Shown: positions 1-13,026, counted from the stretch's first letter. The stretch: DNA of 64,000 nt from Dasypus novemcinctus (GCF_030445035.2 NC_080677.1:23199513-23263512); one strand, 5' to 3'. Translations and numbers: made by a program. The notes: generated by a model from the sequence alone, not told the origin.

Positions 1-3000
1 TACTCCCCCAGGCTTCCTGGTGAGCATCTGCTCTGTGCTAACAACAACATCACACTTTAGAAGTAAAAAAATATTAGGATGAGGTATAGAAATTTTACTT
101 AGTTTGCACATTTTTGTATTAGAAAGGCTTTCAATTTACTGACAGAAAATAAATTTTCAAGTCAAGCAGCATAACACAGCAGTCTTCACTAGGAACTTCC
201 TTGGGACTTAGACAATAATTGAATGCACACATTACATAGATCAGTGATCTTCAAAGTGGGGTGTACAAGATAACAATCCATTAGGGCTTGGAAAGAGAGG
301 GTTGAACTTTTTATTCTGCTCTTTAAGATTTTGGTTCATATTCACATTAGTATAGTAGTACATGTATACAAGTTATTAATACATATATTTAGGGACAGAT
401 GCTCAAAAATACTTTAATAGAACAGGAGGTTTGGAGACAGTGATCTGAGTCACCATTTTATTCCTTCCTATCATGCCACCTAAGCGCTTTCCTCTTTCTT
501 TTTCTTATTTATTAGAACCTGACGTCTACACCCCTAGGCCACAGTTTTTCCAAGAGGATCAAAGGCATGAAAGGTGCAATGGGTGAGAATGCAGAGGCGG
601 AGCATGACACCAAGCTAAACAGTAGGATTGACATGCATCTGTATCACCTCAGCTTTCAAATAAGCTGCATGTCTAATTCTTCATTGCCAACTTCCCTAGT
701 TACTTGAGAACCTGATAAGAAACCAGTTAGAGATCCCATATTCTATCATGGGGTACCCAAGAGAATCAATTGGATTGGATGTAGGTGGTTAACTCTCCTA
801 ATTAGTGAATGGTGGTTGATGAGTGACTCAATTATGTAATGCCTCTGATGATGGAGACCAGTGATACCCATTTTGCTTTCTACAGGCTGGCCGTTCCTTA
901 TTGAATGTTGCACACATTATGAATTATCATACAGCAATTCTCAGAAATCTCCCGGCCATATAGCAAAAATAGTAAAAAATCAAAAGACCCAGTTAGGTTT
1001 TATAGGTACTGTGTCAGATTCATGCAGAAACACTGGGCATGTCACAGATGAACACTTGTAAAAGTTTTCATTAGTATAGCAGAATAAACTGATCACAAAG
1101 TACAGAATTTTTGAACAGTAAGCATGAGAGCCTATCTTCAGAGGCGGTTACTTAATACTTCACTAGTTAGACATCTATAAACTTTTTTACTTTGCAGTCT
1201 CTAAATTCAGTAGGCTGTTCTTAACTCCCTGAAACCAAACCTTTTTGCTAGAGGTCTTAACCCAATTTCTCAACAAATACCAAAATACTGTACATTTACT
1301 TATAGCTATTCCTCTTAGAAGAACAGCCATATACTTTGGGTGGATGCAGGGGAAAAAACTTAGTTCTACCTTGTGTAGGATACTTACAGTAAGTACAGCT
1401 CTTATCTTAAAATTCATGGTTCCATTCCAATTTATTAAAAAACAAATAAAAAAACCCACTAGCATCTTGGTATGTAATTCCTCCAAAGCAGAAGACAATT
1501 TAGGACTAACAAAACTTTTTCAAGATGAATTTTAACTAATAATGACCATTAAATAAGAACACATGTTTAATGCAATACTACTAAATCATGTTTCTAATAT
1601 GCAGTGAGATATACTGTAAAAATAGTGCCCTGTGGTGAATTTTTATGTAAAATCAATAGTCTATAATGTGAATAATCTTCCTAATATTTTACAACTTTAG
1701 TTTAAATTCTCTAGAAGGCAAGTAACAGACACTTAAACTTTTTTTAAGGTGATAAAACTGGTTGCATTAATTATATTTAAAATACCATAAAGTATTATGT
1801 TAAATATATCATTTGAATCTAGTGAAAAGAAGTTACACCATACTCTTTCCAGTTAAAAAATTTTGGTTTCCACTGACCTGAGACTATACCTGATCTAAAT
1901 GAGTTGGGAATTGTTCTCAGAGAAATGAAACATACTAATGAGAGATGTTAATGAGCAGACTGATATTGTATCTCTTAAATTATAAAATCAGCACATAATC
2001 ATTCTCTACAAGAAAAAGGAAAAGTGATATTGTAGGGAAGTCAAGTTCAAGTTGAAAATTTACTTTTCAAACATACTGGACAGCTTGTGTATCAACTGTA
2101 AAATATTCAATACCCATAACTGTTACATCACAACTTTTATTATGTGAATTTTTACAATACAAACAAACAAAAAAAATACAGAAATGCAATATATGAATAC
2201 AGCTAAATGCAGAATGGTGACATTTTTTTCTCTTCAAGAGGCCATGATTCCCATTTCTAGTAAAATAAAGAGACTGCACATAGGTAGAAACAGGTTGGTC
2301 GTTAGCTTCACAATTTTGCCTAGAAATGATCTATAAATGCATTTCCCCCTGCTACTTACCATAAAGTGTAAAAAGGGAGTTAAGGGAAAGTTTCCTTGTT
2401 GGTTCCTACCATATGAAAGATGCTATACTCTATTTTAGCAGGGCCAATATATGGAAAATATCTAAATTAAATGTTATTACAAAAATGAAGCAGTAATGAG
2501 ATTCTGGCTAAAGAGGGCACTAAATGAGAATAGTATATATTTAAAGAATCCAAAACAAACAAACAAACAAAAAGGTTGTTATAAAAAAGCTCTAGGTGCA
2601 GTGTAAGCATATACGTTTTTTTTTTCCATGTATTTTTAAACAATGGAAGTGTCAAAAAATAGGATCAACTGTGTTAGACTAAATTACATTATTGTTTATG
2701 CTGCATTGAATGGAACTTCTGTATTATAATTATCACAGAGAAGCGTAGTTTGCATCATATTATGGCAATTTATCCTCAATGAAAACCTTCCAGAGTCCTT
2801 TTATTTTGGAATATCCTGTAAACAATCAAACCACCAGAACATGATTGTACAACAGTAAAATGTTCTCTTGCATTAAACTGAAGATATCTGTTTAATAAAA
2901 TAAAAAAATAAAAATAAAAAAAAAAGGGAAGGTACTTAGAGCTGTTACTTTCTAAGTACACAACAACCCTAGACAATTCAAGGCATCTTAATCTCCATCA

Positions 3001-3147
3001 AGAACAACAAAAAAATAATTTTTGTCATGCTGTTAAATCCATCATTATGGATAAAATTGGTGCAAATTGGTCAAACGGATCCAACAAACACTGATGTCCA
3101 AGCTGGCATATTGGCAACTAATACATAACTGGTGGTCAATAGAGGGT
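1..3147 (-). other. SEPTIN7: Probable SEPTIN7 3'UTR and downstream flank
   Basis: No coding potential is convincing here. Mammalian septin-7 transcripts carry a 3'UTR of more than 2 kb, and this AT-rich, nearly repeat-free stretch directly after the stop fits that. Minus-strand AATAAA hexamers occur at 310-315, 457-462 and 508-513 among others, so I cannot fix the cleavage site. An A-rich patch on the plus strand lies at 2890-2924. Confidence 0.6.
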
Positions 3148-3187
3148 TTAAAAGATCTTCCCTTTCTTCTTGTTCTTTTCCAAGGTT
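3148..3187 (-). CDS. SEPTIN7: Septin-7 terminal coding exon with stop codon
   Basis: Forty coding bases: the last base of the split Arg, twelve codons TLEKNKKKGKIF and the TAA stop (3148-3150 on the plus strand). The basic tail ending in KGKIF is the known septin-7 C-terminus. The acceptor CATTTTAG lies at 3188-3190 and upstream. The exon continues into the 3'UTR below 3148. It is too short to show up as an ORF and is found only by looking for the end of the protein. Confidence 0.95.
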
Positions 3188-3789
3188 CTAAAATGATTAA
3201 AGGAAAATAATCAATCTATGTGATCATGTTTTAAACATTATAGTCAACAGTAGCAATGACTAAGCCAACTACAACTATGTTAGTACTATTTTTCATTTTA
3301 TAAAATACAAGATTCAGAAGTTACCAAGAACAATGCTAGTCTATAGTAGGATTTTCTCAGACAATATTTGATAAAATTCCAGGATAAGCAGAAAACCCAC
3401 TTAAAATATATTAGGACAATTCTTCCCAAATAAAACAATAGTGCTAATTGAAAAGTATCAAGTGACATCAAACAGGTACCCATTTCTCCTACTGCCACTT
3501 GCATTCTGGAAAGCAATTGCTTTTAAATGCTTTTATGTATAAATTTTCCTCTTCTTTGGAAAGAAGTTAATAAATGAGTAACGTTACAGAATACATGTCT
3601 AATCTTAAAAATGTTTAGCAGTGAAAGTATTTGTAGAATCCTTAAGAGGGATATAACTTCTCAGTTTTAAACGGGACTAATGAGGTAAAGATGAAAAACA
3701 AGGTACAAATAATGAGTTTTGTATAAATTAAGGGGGAGTAACCAATAAGCCTGTGTTAGAAATTAGATATCCAAAATTTTATTTTAAGG

Positions 3790-3990
3790 ATTTTAGCCTA
3801 AGGAAATAATCCAACATAATTAAACACACCCCTAAATGTATAAAAGAGCCTTGTTGCAGTGTTCTTTATAAATTGAAAACAACCATATGTCCAATTGGGA
3901 ACATGAAAAAATCAATTATGGTAAGGTAATTTATGAAAATAATTATACATGGGAAATAATAATGGATGATGGTTTTTAAAATGTTTTCAT
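3790..3990 (+). repeat. Old L1 3' end fragment (L1M-like)
   Basis: The words 'cagtgttctttataaattgaa', 'ccatatgtccaattgggaac' and 'aattatggtaaggtaattta' in this order match the widely dispersed old mammalian L1 3' tail. It is strongly diverged, lies inside the last SEPTIN7 intron, and has no open frame. Confidence 0.4.
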
Positions 3991-4072
3991 GTTTTTTACA
4001 ATAAAGAGGAAAACAACTCTAAAAAATTAATGTACAAATGCAACAATTTCTTAGGAATCTGAAATTAGTTAC

Positions 4073-4212
4073 CTCGAAGAGTTCTGTTGTTCTAATATAC
4101 GTTGTTGAGCTTCCCAGTTTGCTTTCTCATCCTCAAACTGACGACGTTTTTCCTCTAATTCTTTGTGCTGTGCTTCCAAATTCTTTTTCATTTGCTCATG
4201 GCGCCGCTGGAG
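4073..4212 (-). CDS. SEPTIN7: Septin-7 exon, second half of coiled coil
   Basis: 140-bp exon, phase 0 start, ending with AG of a split Arg. It encodes [20 protein letters not shown] then [20 protein letters not shown] and EQQNSS. It continues the coiled coil of the previous exon. Acceptor CAATTTAG, donor GTAACTAA. Confidence 0.96.
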
Positions 4213-4494
4213 CTAAATTGCAAAAGGGAATGGCATGATATATAAAATAAAACTCAGGAACAGAAGTTCATTTCCTGCAGGCAGGGCAGGCATCCTAATG
4301 TTAGAAGTATGAACACCAAGTTCTTATCCCAGTAATAGTACCACCTGAAAAGCACAGTGTAAGATTTCTTCTGCTGCTGCAGTACCTGCCACCCAAAGAC
4401 TAGTGATACAAGAGAATACTATAATGAACATATATGATCTTGTTAATTTACTTTACTTGCAAACATGTAGCATGCAGGGCAAAAAAGACATCAT

Positions 4495-4610
4495 TGCTCC
4501 ACAGTACAGATGAGAAAACAGCTGCAGTGTTTTAGTGACCTGCCCAACATCACTAGAGAAAAGTAGCAGAACTAAGACTTGAACCAATGTCTCCTAATTC
4601 TAAGTTAAGA
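4495..4610 (-). repeat. MIR SINE fragment
   Basis: Carries the reverse-strand MIR core pattern: 'acagatgagaaaaca', 'gtgacctgcccaacatcac', 'gcagaactaagacttgaacc'. This is an ancient tRNA-derived SINE shared by all mammals. Confidence 0.5.
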
Positions 4611-4694
4611 AAACTGAGACAGGTATGGGGAAAAAAGCAGGTAGTTAAGGAAATAAGAGCTCTGAGATCACAATAAGGCCCACAGATTCTTATA

Positions 4695-4850
4695 AAGCAA
4701 ACACCTTCAAACAAATCACCAAGGGTGCCTGTTAAAAATACAGAATTCTGGATCTCACTACACACACACCAATTTTGAATCTCTCAGTGTTAAATCTAGA
4801 AATAGGTGTTTTCAACAAGTGCCAGTGATTCTAACCCAGATAAGTTCATC
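4695..4850 (+). repeat. MER5-like hAT transposon fragment
   Basis: The order 'gggtgcctgttaaaaataca', 'gaattctggatctcactac', 'ttttcaacaagtgccagtga' follows the MER5-type non-autonomous hAT element. Diverged and incomplete. Confidence 0.4.
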
Positions 4851-5052
4851 CTGCATATAGAAACAATGTTGTAAAAAAGGCTGGCTGAGAGGTGGGAAAC
4901 ACTCATGTAAAGTAATTGCAGAAACAGTTTAAGTCTTGTGGTTCATTTTGTAACTAATTTCATGGAGATGCTAATCAATCTATTTTTTAAGAAAAAGTCA
5001 TACAAATTTAAAAAATCAAATTAAATCCCACTACATAAAATACTTAAAGACT

Positions 5053-5479
5053 GGACGCGGACTTGGCCCAATGGATAGGGCGTCTGCCTACCACATGGTA
5101 GGTCTGCGGTTCAAACCCCGAACCTCCTCGACCCATGTGGAGCTGGTCCATGCACAGTGCTGATGCACACAAGGAGTGCTGTGCCACAAAGGGGTGTCCC
5201 CCGCATAGGGGAGCCCCAGATGCAAAAAGTGTGCTCTGTAAGGAGAGCCGCCCAGCACAAAAGAAAGTGCAGCCTGCCCAGGAATGGCGCCGCACACATG
5301 GAGAGCTGACACAGCAAGATGGCACAACAAAAAAGAAACACAGATTCCTGGTGCCGTTAATAAAGATAGAAGTGGTCACAGAAGAACACACAGCGAATGG
5401 ACACAGAAAGCAGACAACTGGGGGGGGTGGGGGGAGAATGAGGAGAGAATTAAATAAAAAATAAATCTTAAAAAAAAAA
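5053..5479 (+). mobile_element. Long DAS-type SINE
   Basis: A tRNA-derived SINE of about 427 bp. The head GCGGACTTGGCCCAATGG holds an A-box-like region and GGTTCAAACC at 5108-5117 is a good pol III B box. The body has GCACAAGGAGTGC and AGAGCTGACACAGCAAGATG, and the tail ends in AATAAATCTTAAAA. Flanking duplications AATACTTAAAGACT (5039-5052) and AATACTGAAAGACT (5480-5493) mark L1-type retroposition. Confidence 0.9.
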
Positions 5480-5712
5480 AATACTGAAAGACTATTCATA
5501 TTTTTCAGTTGTCCATAAAAGAATTCTGTTCTTTTAAAGATTTTGTTACAGCAGTGAGTCAACTGAATTTGGATTATAATATAATCCTGCATAAATTTTT
5601 CCTTAAAATTTTGTAAACCACAAAGAGTGGATTTTATATTCCTTCCAATTGCAAATATTTCATGCAATTCCTACAAAAAAACCCTAAGATACATTTAATT
5701 AAAAATGAGTTG

Positions 5713-5985
5713 AAGGGAAGCGGCTGTGGCTCAATCAGTTGGGCTTCTGGCTACCATATGGGAGGCCCTGGGTTCATGTCCCAAGGCCTCCTTGTGAAAG
5801 GCAGGCTCACCGGCATGCTGCAGAGAGCTGCAGGCCCATAAGTGCCCCAGAGAGCCGACTCAGCAAGGTAACGCAACAAAAAGGGAGACAAGTAAAAAAA
5901 ACAACAACATAAGAGCATACAGTGAATAGACACAGAGAGCAGACAAAAAGCAAGCTGCAAAGGGGGGGGGGGGGGGGGATAAAAA
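5713..5985 (+). mobile_element. Medium-length DAS-type SINE with poly-G tract
   Basis: Head GGGAAGCGGCTGTGGCTCAA, B-box-like GGGTTCATGTCCC, body ending in GACTCAGCAAGGTAACGCAAC. Target duplication AAAAATGAGTTG at 5701-5712 and 5986-5997. A run of 17 G lies at 5962-5978 before the A tail. Confidence 0.88.
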
Positions 5986-6639
5986 AAAAATGAGTTGGAA
6001 AAAACAACAACTAAAAGAAGACAACAAAAAAAGAGTCAAATTTCAGGTAACATCTTCCTTATGATCACAATTTACTAAAAAAGTTAAGTAGGAACATAAA
6101 AATGCAAGGGAATCATACATAAACAATTCAGAATAGTAGTTACCTCTGGGAAGCAGAGAAAAGGATACAGTAAGGAAGGAAGTACATAGGGACTCCAAAT
6201 GAATTGATAATGTTCTATTTTTTAAGCTGGGTGGTAGGTTCACAGATGTATGTCATTCTTTAGGGTTATTTACATTTATGTTAGACATGTATTTATCTTT
6301 TGTGTTAATTAAATGTAAGTATAAGTACAGGTCACAGTTTCTCACTTTCAAGAAACTGAGTCAGATGTGTTTTGAAATTCAGAATTTTAAAGATTTTAGA
6401 AAAGCAAAACTGTTTGGAAAGATATATATATATTATAAAATACCTGCCAGACTCTCTGGGGCATCACTTGTATTCAAACACACTACTATTTTTGCAGCAA
6501 ATTATGTAAGTATTCACATTAAGTGGGATAAAGACTATTACTTCATCTCAGGTTTTGGCAATTTTCAAGGCTTTATAGGTTTTAAAAGTGTAGATACACA
6601 GTCGTACACCTAGCTAGTTATTAGTTAATAAGCAAGTTT

Positions 6640-6875
6640 AAGAGTGTAGACTGACTGGGTTCAAAGGCTGGCTCTACCACTTAATAGCTATTCAGCATTG
6701 ACAGTTATTTTCACTTAATGGCTATTCAGCATTGACAGTTATTTCATCCTTTTTCTCATTTGTAAAGGGGAGATAGGCAATAATATCTACCTCATAGGGC
6801 TGTGGTGTAAATGTAATGACACAATACATGAAAGATGCTGCCTGACCCACAGTAATAAATTATAATATTTATTAG
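6640..6875 (+). repeat. MIR SINE with internal 34-bp tandem duplication
   Basis: 'gactgggttcaaaggctggc', 'tctaccactta', 'tttctcatttgtaaagggga' and 'ctacctcatagggctgtgg' follow the MIR consensus in plus orientation. The stretch starting CACTTAAT(A/G)GCTATTCAGC is present twice in tandem (6678-6711 and 6712-6744). Confidence 0.65.
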
Positions 6876-8973
6876 TTATGTTATAGGTGCTACTGTTGCT
6901 ATTAAAGCATTTCTCAAGCTGGTATACCATTGTATACCACTGCTTTGTATACGGAACATTGTATACCACTGCTGGATATTAGTTGCTGTGTCCCAAACAA
7001 ATATTTCCAGCACAAATGAATTTCAGGGAAAAAAACTGTACTAAGGAAATACATTTTTAAACTATGTATTTGCATCCTTTTATATATTGTGATGCTTTCC
7101 AAACTTATTACACCAGGCATGTTGGTAAGCATACCCTGGAGCAGTGTTCTACAAATCAAGAAGAACCTGGAACAGGCAAGTTTAATAAGATACGGCTTAG
7201 AGTATTAGGGGGAATTAGGCCCGGATCACTTAATAGGTCCTTTTAATGCTAAAAATCCAATTCCCAGTGATAGTCTGAAACCTGTTTTTAGTTCACAATA
7301 ATCATGAAAACTTTGAGGGTTTCTTTCACTACAGTTTCACAATACTTGTTTATAATGTTTATTCTGAGAGGCAGGTCCTAAAATAAGTCTATATTAAATG
7401 TAAGTTACATTACATTTAGATTTTCAGTGGAATATAAATGTGAAGTGAAGGTAATGAAGTCAACTCTTGATGACTCCTAGTTTTTACCCTCTTCCTTCTG
7501 AAATGGATTTTCAGTTTATTAGATGAAAGGGTAGAGACACAGAGTTAATAAAAGGCTGATAAAAATTAAACTTAATGTCTGAAATGTCATCTTTTATTTT
7601 TAAATACTCATAATAACAATAATACAATGATTCTGGGGCTGTGTGTGCATTTTTGGTTTTCACAGTAATTAGGAGGGCACTGTTACTGGCATTTAGTGAC
7701 AAGTGTCAGAGATACTAGTCCTAAAGTGCTTGGCAGTTTCAAACAAGGAGGAATTATTCCATATCCCTGGCTGGAGTAAATGACAAATACAACAATACTG
7801 AAAAGTTTACAAGAAATTATATGAAAAGTCCAGTAATCTAAGAGGAATTTGATATGGGATAAAAGGACTTCCTCAAAATTACTGAAAACATGCATTCTGT
7901 CACCTCAATAGATTACTTTCAGTTACATATTTAAACAAAGTGTTTCAGTGTATAATGCAATAATTACAAAGGCAAAGACCAACTCTAAGGATGTAACAGA
8001 TTAGATCTGAATTTCCTAAATATTTAGATACAAATATTACTGTGTATTAGTAAAGCCACACAAAAGATAACAGCTCTCACAGAATTATATCATCAAAGGT
8101 GGTATTATATTTCATATTATTCTCATCTCATATATTTAAAAATAATTTTTGGCACAATGAGTAACAAATCTACACTGTGAAAACACCATAGTGAAATCAC
8201 TTCTTCTGATCTGCCCCTTGCTTACGTCTTCTGTTTTCAGGTATTTATCTAACCAACTATATGGATTCTGGTGTTAACTCTTTTTCTCCATCTTTTATCT
8301 CTTGTCTCCTCTAGAAGGAAATGCCTTTAAGGTCTTTCTGATTTCTAGTGTCAGATGTCCCAACAGAGGGATTTCAAGATGGTAGACGTGTTTGCTTGGA
8401 TGCTTTTTCATTACCCCTGGCGCAATGTTATTACAATGGCAATTACTTCGACACTGTATTTGTAAATAAGGCCCAACTTCCTTACAAGAATTATCACATT
8501 CCCTCATTTTCTCTGCTTTGATTTGCTATTACATATCCATGTATGTCTTTAATTCAGTTAAGATTCCCTTCCTTCTTGTTCATATATAAATGAGTCTAGC
8601 CAATTATTAGTTATCCTACCTAACAATAGGTTTTATTCTTATGTCTACCCCAAACTCTGCTATCTAGTTTTCTTATACCTCTTATATGGAATGACCTGCA
8701 GCTTTACTTCTTACAACACAAACTTGTTCATTAAAACTAATAATTCATTATTAGTATTCTGACTGCTTCTGCATGTCTTCCTACCTAGTATACTATGTCC
8801 AAGCACTTATATACGGAGTATGCTTTTATTTCTCCATTTTATATATTTTAGAGCATTATATATATAGGAAAGGTTATGTTATATAAGAATTTTATTTAAG
8901 ATAATATGAATTTAAAAAGGACACTGTCTACTAGGTTGAGAATTCTAAGAGATGATGATATTAGACAGGTTAC
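6876..8973. other. Intron sequence with no recognised feature
   Basis: AT-rich intron. A 17-bp word CATTGTATACCACTGCT occurs twice at 6928-6944 and 6957-6973. The rest holds nothing I can name on either strand; the short ORFs have no family resemblance and no splice context. Confidence 0.5.
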
Positions 8974-9109
8974 CTCAGCTTCAGAGTCCTTCAGTTTCTG
9001 AACTTTTTCTTTGACCTTCATCTCAAACACCTGCTCCATCTCCATCTCCATCTTCTTCATCTTGGCTACATGCTCCCTTCTTTCTTCTTCCATCTGTGCC
9101 AGAGGGCTC
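8974..9109 (-). CDS. SEPTIN7: Septin-7 exon, first half of C-terminal coiled coil
   Basis: 136-bp exon completing the split Lys and encoding [20 protein letters not shown] then [20 protein letters not shown] and DSEAE. It is highly charged with a heptad-like pattern, which is the start of the coiled coil that pairs septin-7 with septins of the SEPT6 and SEPT9 groups at the NC interface. Acceptor CATGACAG, donor GTAACCTG. Confidence 0.96.
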
Positions 9110-9689
9110 CTGTCATGAACATGAAGGACAAACATTAAACATCTAAAAATGAAAACTGTAATAGAAACTCTGAAATAAATAATAATAATTTAAAAATGAG
9201 ATGTTATATGCCATTGGTATGCCTCTTTCTGCTTTTTGAAAACAAGTTTCAAAATTCCAGTTTCAACACCACCGTAAATGATGCAGAACACAGATTTTAA
9301 GTTTACATACAAATGGGATAATGATTCTTCACATAGTTAAAAAAATCTGAATGTATTTATAACCTAGAATTTCTTTCCATGAGGTTTCATATCTGAACTT
9401 GGATCTCTAGGGAACACTTATTATGAAAAAAGATCTAAATAACAAAGACTAATGTTAGTAGAATGTTTCTGTAAACTCAGTATATAGATTCATCTCAAAA
9501 CTAAAATGATACACAAAAAGAACTGTACATTTGAGGAAAATGGAAAGGAAACATTTTCAAAATATACTCACAAAAGAAAAAAATAGAAAAATATTTTTTG
9601 TACTTTAGAAAAAAAATTCAAGGGGAAAATTCAGTTCATTAAGTTAATATACCTAGGTGATTTTTAGTTCTAAAATTCTAAGACTATAA

Positions 9690-12150
9690 AAATTCTCAAC
9701 AAAATACTTGTAAGTCAAATCAAACAGCACATTAAAGGAATTCTACACCATGATCAAGTTGGTTTATTACAGATATGTGTGTTTCAACATAAGAAAATCA
9801 ATACAATAGGCCATATCAACAGAATAAAGCATGATCACCGTCACTGATACAGAAAAGACATGACAAAATCTCTTTCTGATAAACTAGGAATAGAAGGAAA
9901 CTTCCTCAACACAATAAAGGGCACATATGAAAGCCCACTGCTGACATTATTCTCAAGGGTGAAAGACTGAAAGGTCTCCCCCAAAGATCTGTAACAAGAG
10001 ATAAGGATGCCCACTGTCACCACTATTATCAACATTGTACTGAGAGTTCTAGCCAGAGTAGTTAGGCAAGAAAAAGAAATAAAGTTCAACATGTAAAAAT
10101 TAATAGTGTTTCTATACACTAGTAATGAACAATTTGAAGAAATGAAATGAAATATCCCACTTACAATTACAACTAAATGGGTCAGTTATTTAGGAATAAA
10201 TGTAACCAAGGATGTAAAGGACATAAACACAACTACAAATAATTGGTGAAAAATAAATAAAAGAATAAATAAAGGGGAAGGACATTCCATGCTTGTGGAT
10301 AGGAAGACTACATATTGTTAAGATGTCAAGTCTACCCATAGTGATTTATAGATTCAATGCATCCCAATTGGCAGAAAATGGAAAACCCAATCATCAGATT
10401 TATATGGAAGGGTAAGACACCCTGAATAACTAAAACCTTCTTTCAACAGAATGAAGCCAGAAGACTCATACTTTCCAATTCTAAAACTTATTATAAAACT
10501 ATAGTGGTAAAAACATCGTGGTACTGGTACAAGGACAGATACATATATTGCCGAAATGGGAAAGCCAATTATCAAGTTTATTTGGAAGAATAAAGGGCCC
10601 TGAATAGCCAAAAACATCTTGAAAAAGAACAAAGTTGGAGGACTCAAGCTTCCTGACTTTAAAGCTAATTACAAAGCTATAGTGGTCAAAACAGCATAGT
10701 ACTCACACAAGGATGTTCAATTGATTATTGACAAGGGTGCCAAGTCCATTCGATGGGAGGAAAAGTCTCTTTTATAAATGGTGCTGAGGAAACTGGATAT
10801 CCATATGCAAAAGAATAAAGATGGACCCCTACTCCTCACACCATATACAAAAACCAACCAAAAATGGATCAAAGACCTAAACAGAAGAACCATAACTATA
10901 ACACTTAGAAGAAAACACAGAGCATATCTTTTGGACCTTGGTGTTAGGCAGCAGTTTCTTAGCCTTTATACCAAAAGCATGATTAACAAAAAAAAAAAAA
11001 AAGGATAAATGGGACTTAATCATGAATTTAAAAAGACAACCTGTAGAATGGGAAAAAATATTTGAAACCACATATCTAATAGCATTATTTACAGACAATA
11101 TAAAGAAATCTTAAAATTCTACAATCAAAAGCAAACCAACCCAATTAAAAACTGGGCAAAAGACCTGAATAGCCATGTTTCCAAGGAAGAGATACAAATG
11201 GCCAAAACATACTTTAAAAAAACCCAACTCATCATTAGCCATTATGGAAATCAAATGCAAATCACAACCATAATGAAGTACCATTTCATACCTAGTAGTA
11301 TACTATTTTAAAAATGGAATATAAGTGTGGAGAAACAAAAGCATTTGTTAATTGAGGATGGGAATGTAAAATGGCTTAGTTGCTGTGGAAAACTTGGGCT
11401 GTTCCTTAGAAAGTACAGAAAGATCATATGACCTAGCAATCCCACTTCTAAGAATACACTCTAAAGAACTGAGACACTGATATTCATATTATTCACAGCT
11501 GCCAACAGGTCGCAGCAACTCAAGCTTCTACCAACAAATAAATGGATGAATAAAATGTGCTGTGCAATGGAATGTTATTGAGCCATAAAAAGGAATGAAG
11601 TTTTGATAAGTTGATAACACTGATGGACATTAAAAACATGTTGAGTGGAATAAGCCAGATACAAAAGGACAAATATTATATGGTCTCAACGATATGAAAT
11701 AATTTTAATAACAAGATTCATGGAGCCAGAAACTATAATACAGCTTTATCAGGGACCATGGCAGGGGTAGGTAATACAGAATTAATTTCTGGTTGGGGTG
11801 ATGCGGAAGTCTTGTTAATGGTCACACAACATTGTGAATGTAATCAAAACCACAGAATTATATATTTGAATGTAACTAAAGATATTTTAAGGTGAATATA
11901 TGATACTAGAATTTTTTTTTTAAATCCATGGGATGGGACTATACAACACAATGAACCCTAATATAAACTATGGACTATAGTTAATAGTCCAAGTATATTC
12001 TTTCATCAATTGTAACAAATGTATCACATTAATGCAAAGTGTTAATATTAGGGAAAACTGTGAGGGCAATGTATGAGAACTCTATATTTTCTTCATGATT
12101 TTTCTGTAAACGTACATAACTTCTCTACTAAGAAAAAGCAGGGAGGGGGG
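9690..12150 (+). mobile_element. Old L1, 3' part of ORF2 plus 3'UTR
   Basis: Degenerate ORF2 from the reverse-transcriptase region ('caccatgatcaagttggttt', 'ggatgcccactgtcaccact') through the C-terminal part ('aatgggacttaatcatg', 'aaaactgggcaaaagacc') and a 3'UTR with 'atggaatgttattgagccat', 'gggaccatggcaggggtagg'. Stops and frameshifts are in every frame. The segment at about 10370-10490 is repeated, diverged, at about 10550-10690. The element is 5'-truncated. Confidence 0.85.
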
Positions 12151-12300
12151 TTTGCAATATTTTACATTTGAGATACCTTAGGTTAGTTTGTAAAACAACT
12201 TGACTCCTGACCAAATAAATTGATATTTAAGTATTATAAAAAAAGTTCACACATATTTAAAGTGGATATTTTTTTCCTCTTAGCAGTCAGTATGATCTTT

Positions 12301-12705
12301 TTTTTTGTTAAAGATTTTATTTTTTTATTTATTTCTCTCCCCTTACCCCGCCCCAGTTGTCTGCTCTCTTGTGTCCATTTGCTGTGTGTTCCTCTGTGAC
12401 TGCTTCTATCCTTATCAGCGGCACTGGGAATCTGTGTTTCTTTCTGTTGCGTCATCTTGTGTCAGCTCTCTGTGTGTGCGGCGCCATTCTTGGGCAGGCT
12501 GCACTTTCTTTCGCTCCTTATGGGGCCCACTCCTTGCACATGGGGCTCCCCTACACGGGGAACACTCCTGTGTGGCAGGGCGCTCCTTGCGTGCATCAGT
12601 ATTGCGCATGGGCCAGCTCCACACGGGTCAAGGAGGCCCAGGGCTTGAACCACGGACCTCCCATGTGGTAGGCGGATGCCCTATCCATTGGGCCAAGTCT
12701 GCTTC
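12301..12705 (-). mobile_element. Long DAS-type SINE, reverse orientation
   Basis: Reverse complement of the long family: T-rich tail on the left, then the body with GCACTTTCTTTCG, ending with the tRNA head (GGCCAAGTCTGC). Duplication CAGTATGATCTTT at 12288-12300 and 12706-12718 is perfect. It reads in the same direction as SEPTIN7, so its cryptic splice or poly(A) signals (AATAAA-ATCTTT) are in sense. Confidence 0.9.
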
Positions 12706-13026
12706 CAGTATGATCTTTCAAATTTCTTAAATTTTTATTAGCACCACTTTTCTTTATTAAAGGATAAGTTAGGAAAATTATAATGCAAAATTGTGCATGT
12801 AATGTATAAAACACAAGGAAAACGTTCACCATTGACTCATTATCACATTCTATTTTTCTTCTAAGTAAAAGTTTTTAATACAGGGCTGGAAAAACTGTTT
12901 ACATTATTGCCTTCTTTTAAATAGGGAAACCTTCCCTACACATTTAGATATTCTAAAAGCTTATTAAACCTAAACATTTTGGAGAAATTAAAAGCAATCC
13001 AGTCAAAGGATTTAAAAAGCATGATA

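Noticed and set aside
1187..1535. Overlapping ORFs of about 100 codons on both strands
   Set aside because: Located in the probable SEPTIN7 3'UTR. No domain-like pattern, AT-driven codon composition, and mutually exclusive frames.
5044..5667. 207-codon minus-strand ORF
   Set aside because: It runs through a long SINE and its flanks in antisense. The same Cys/His-rich peptide pattern appears in every copy of this SINE (12305-12730, 13063-13556, 42187-42600, 57155-57735), so it reflects repeat composition and not a gene.
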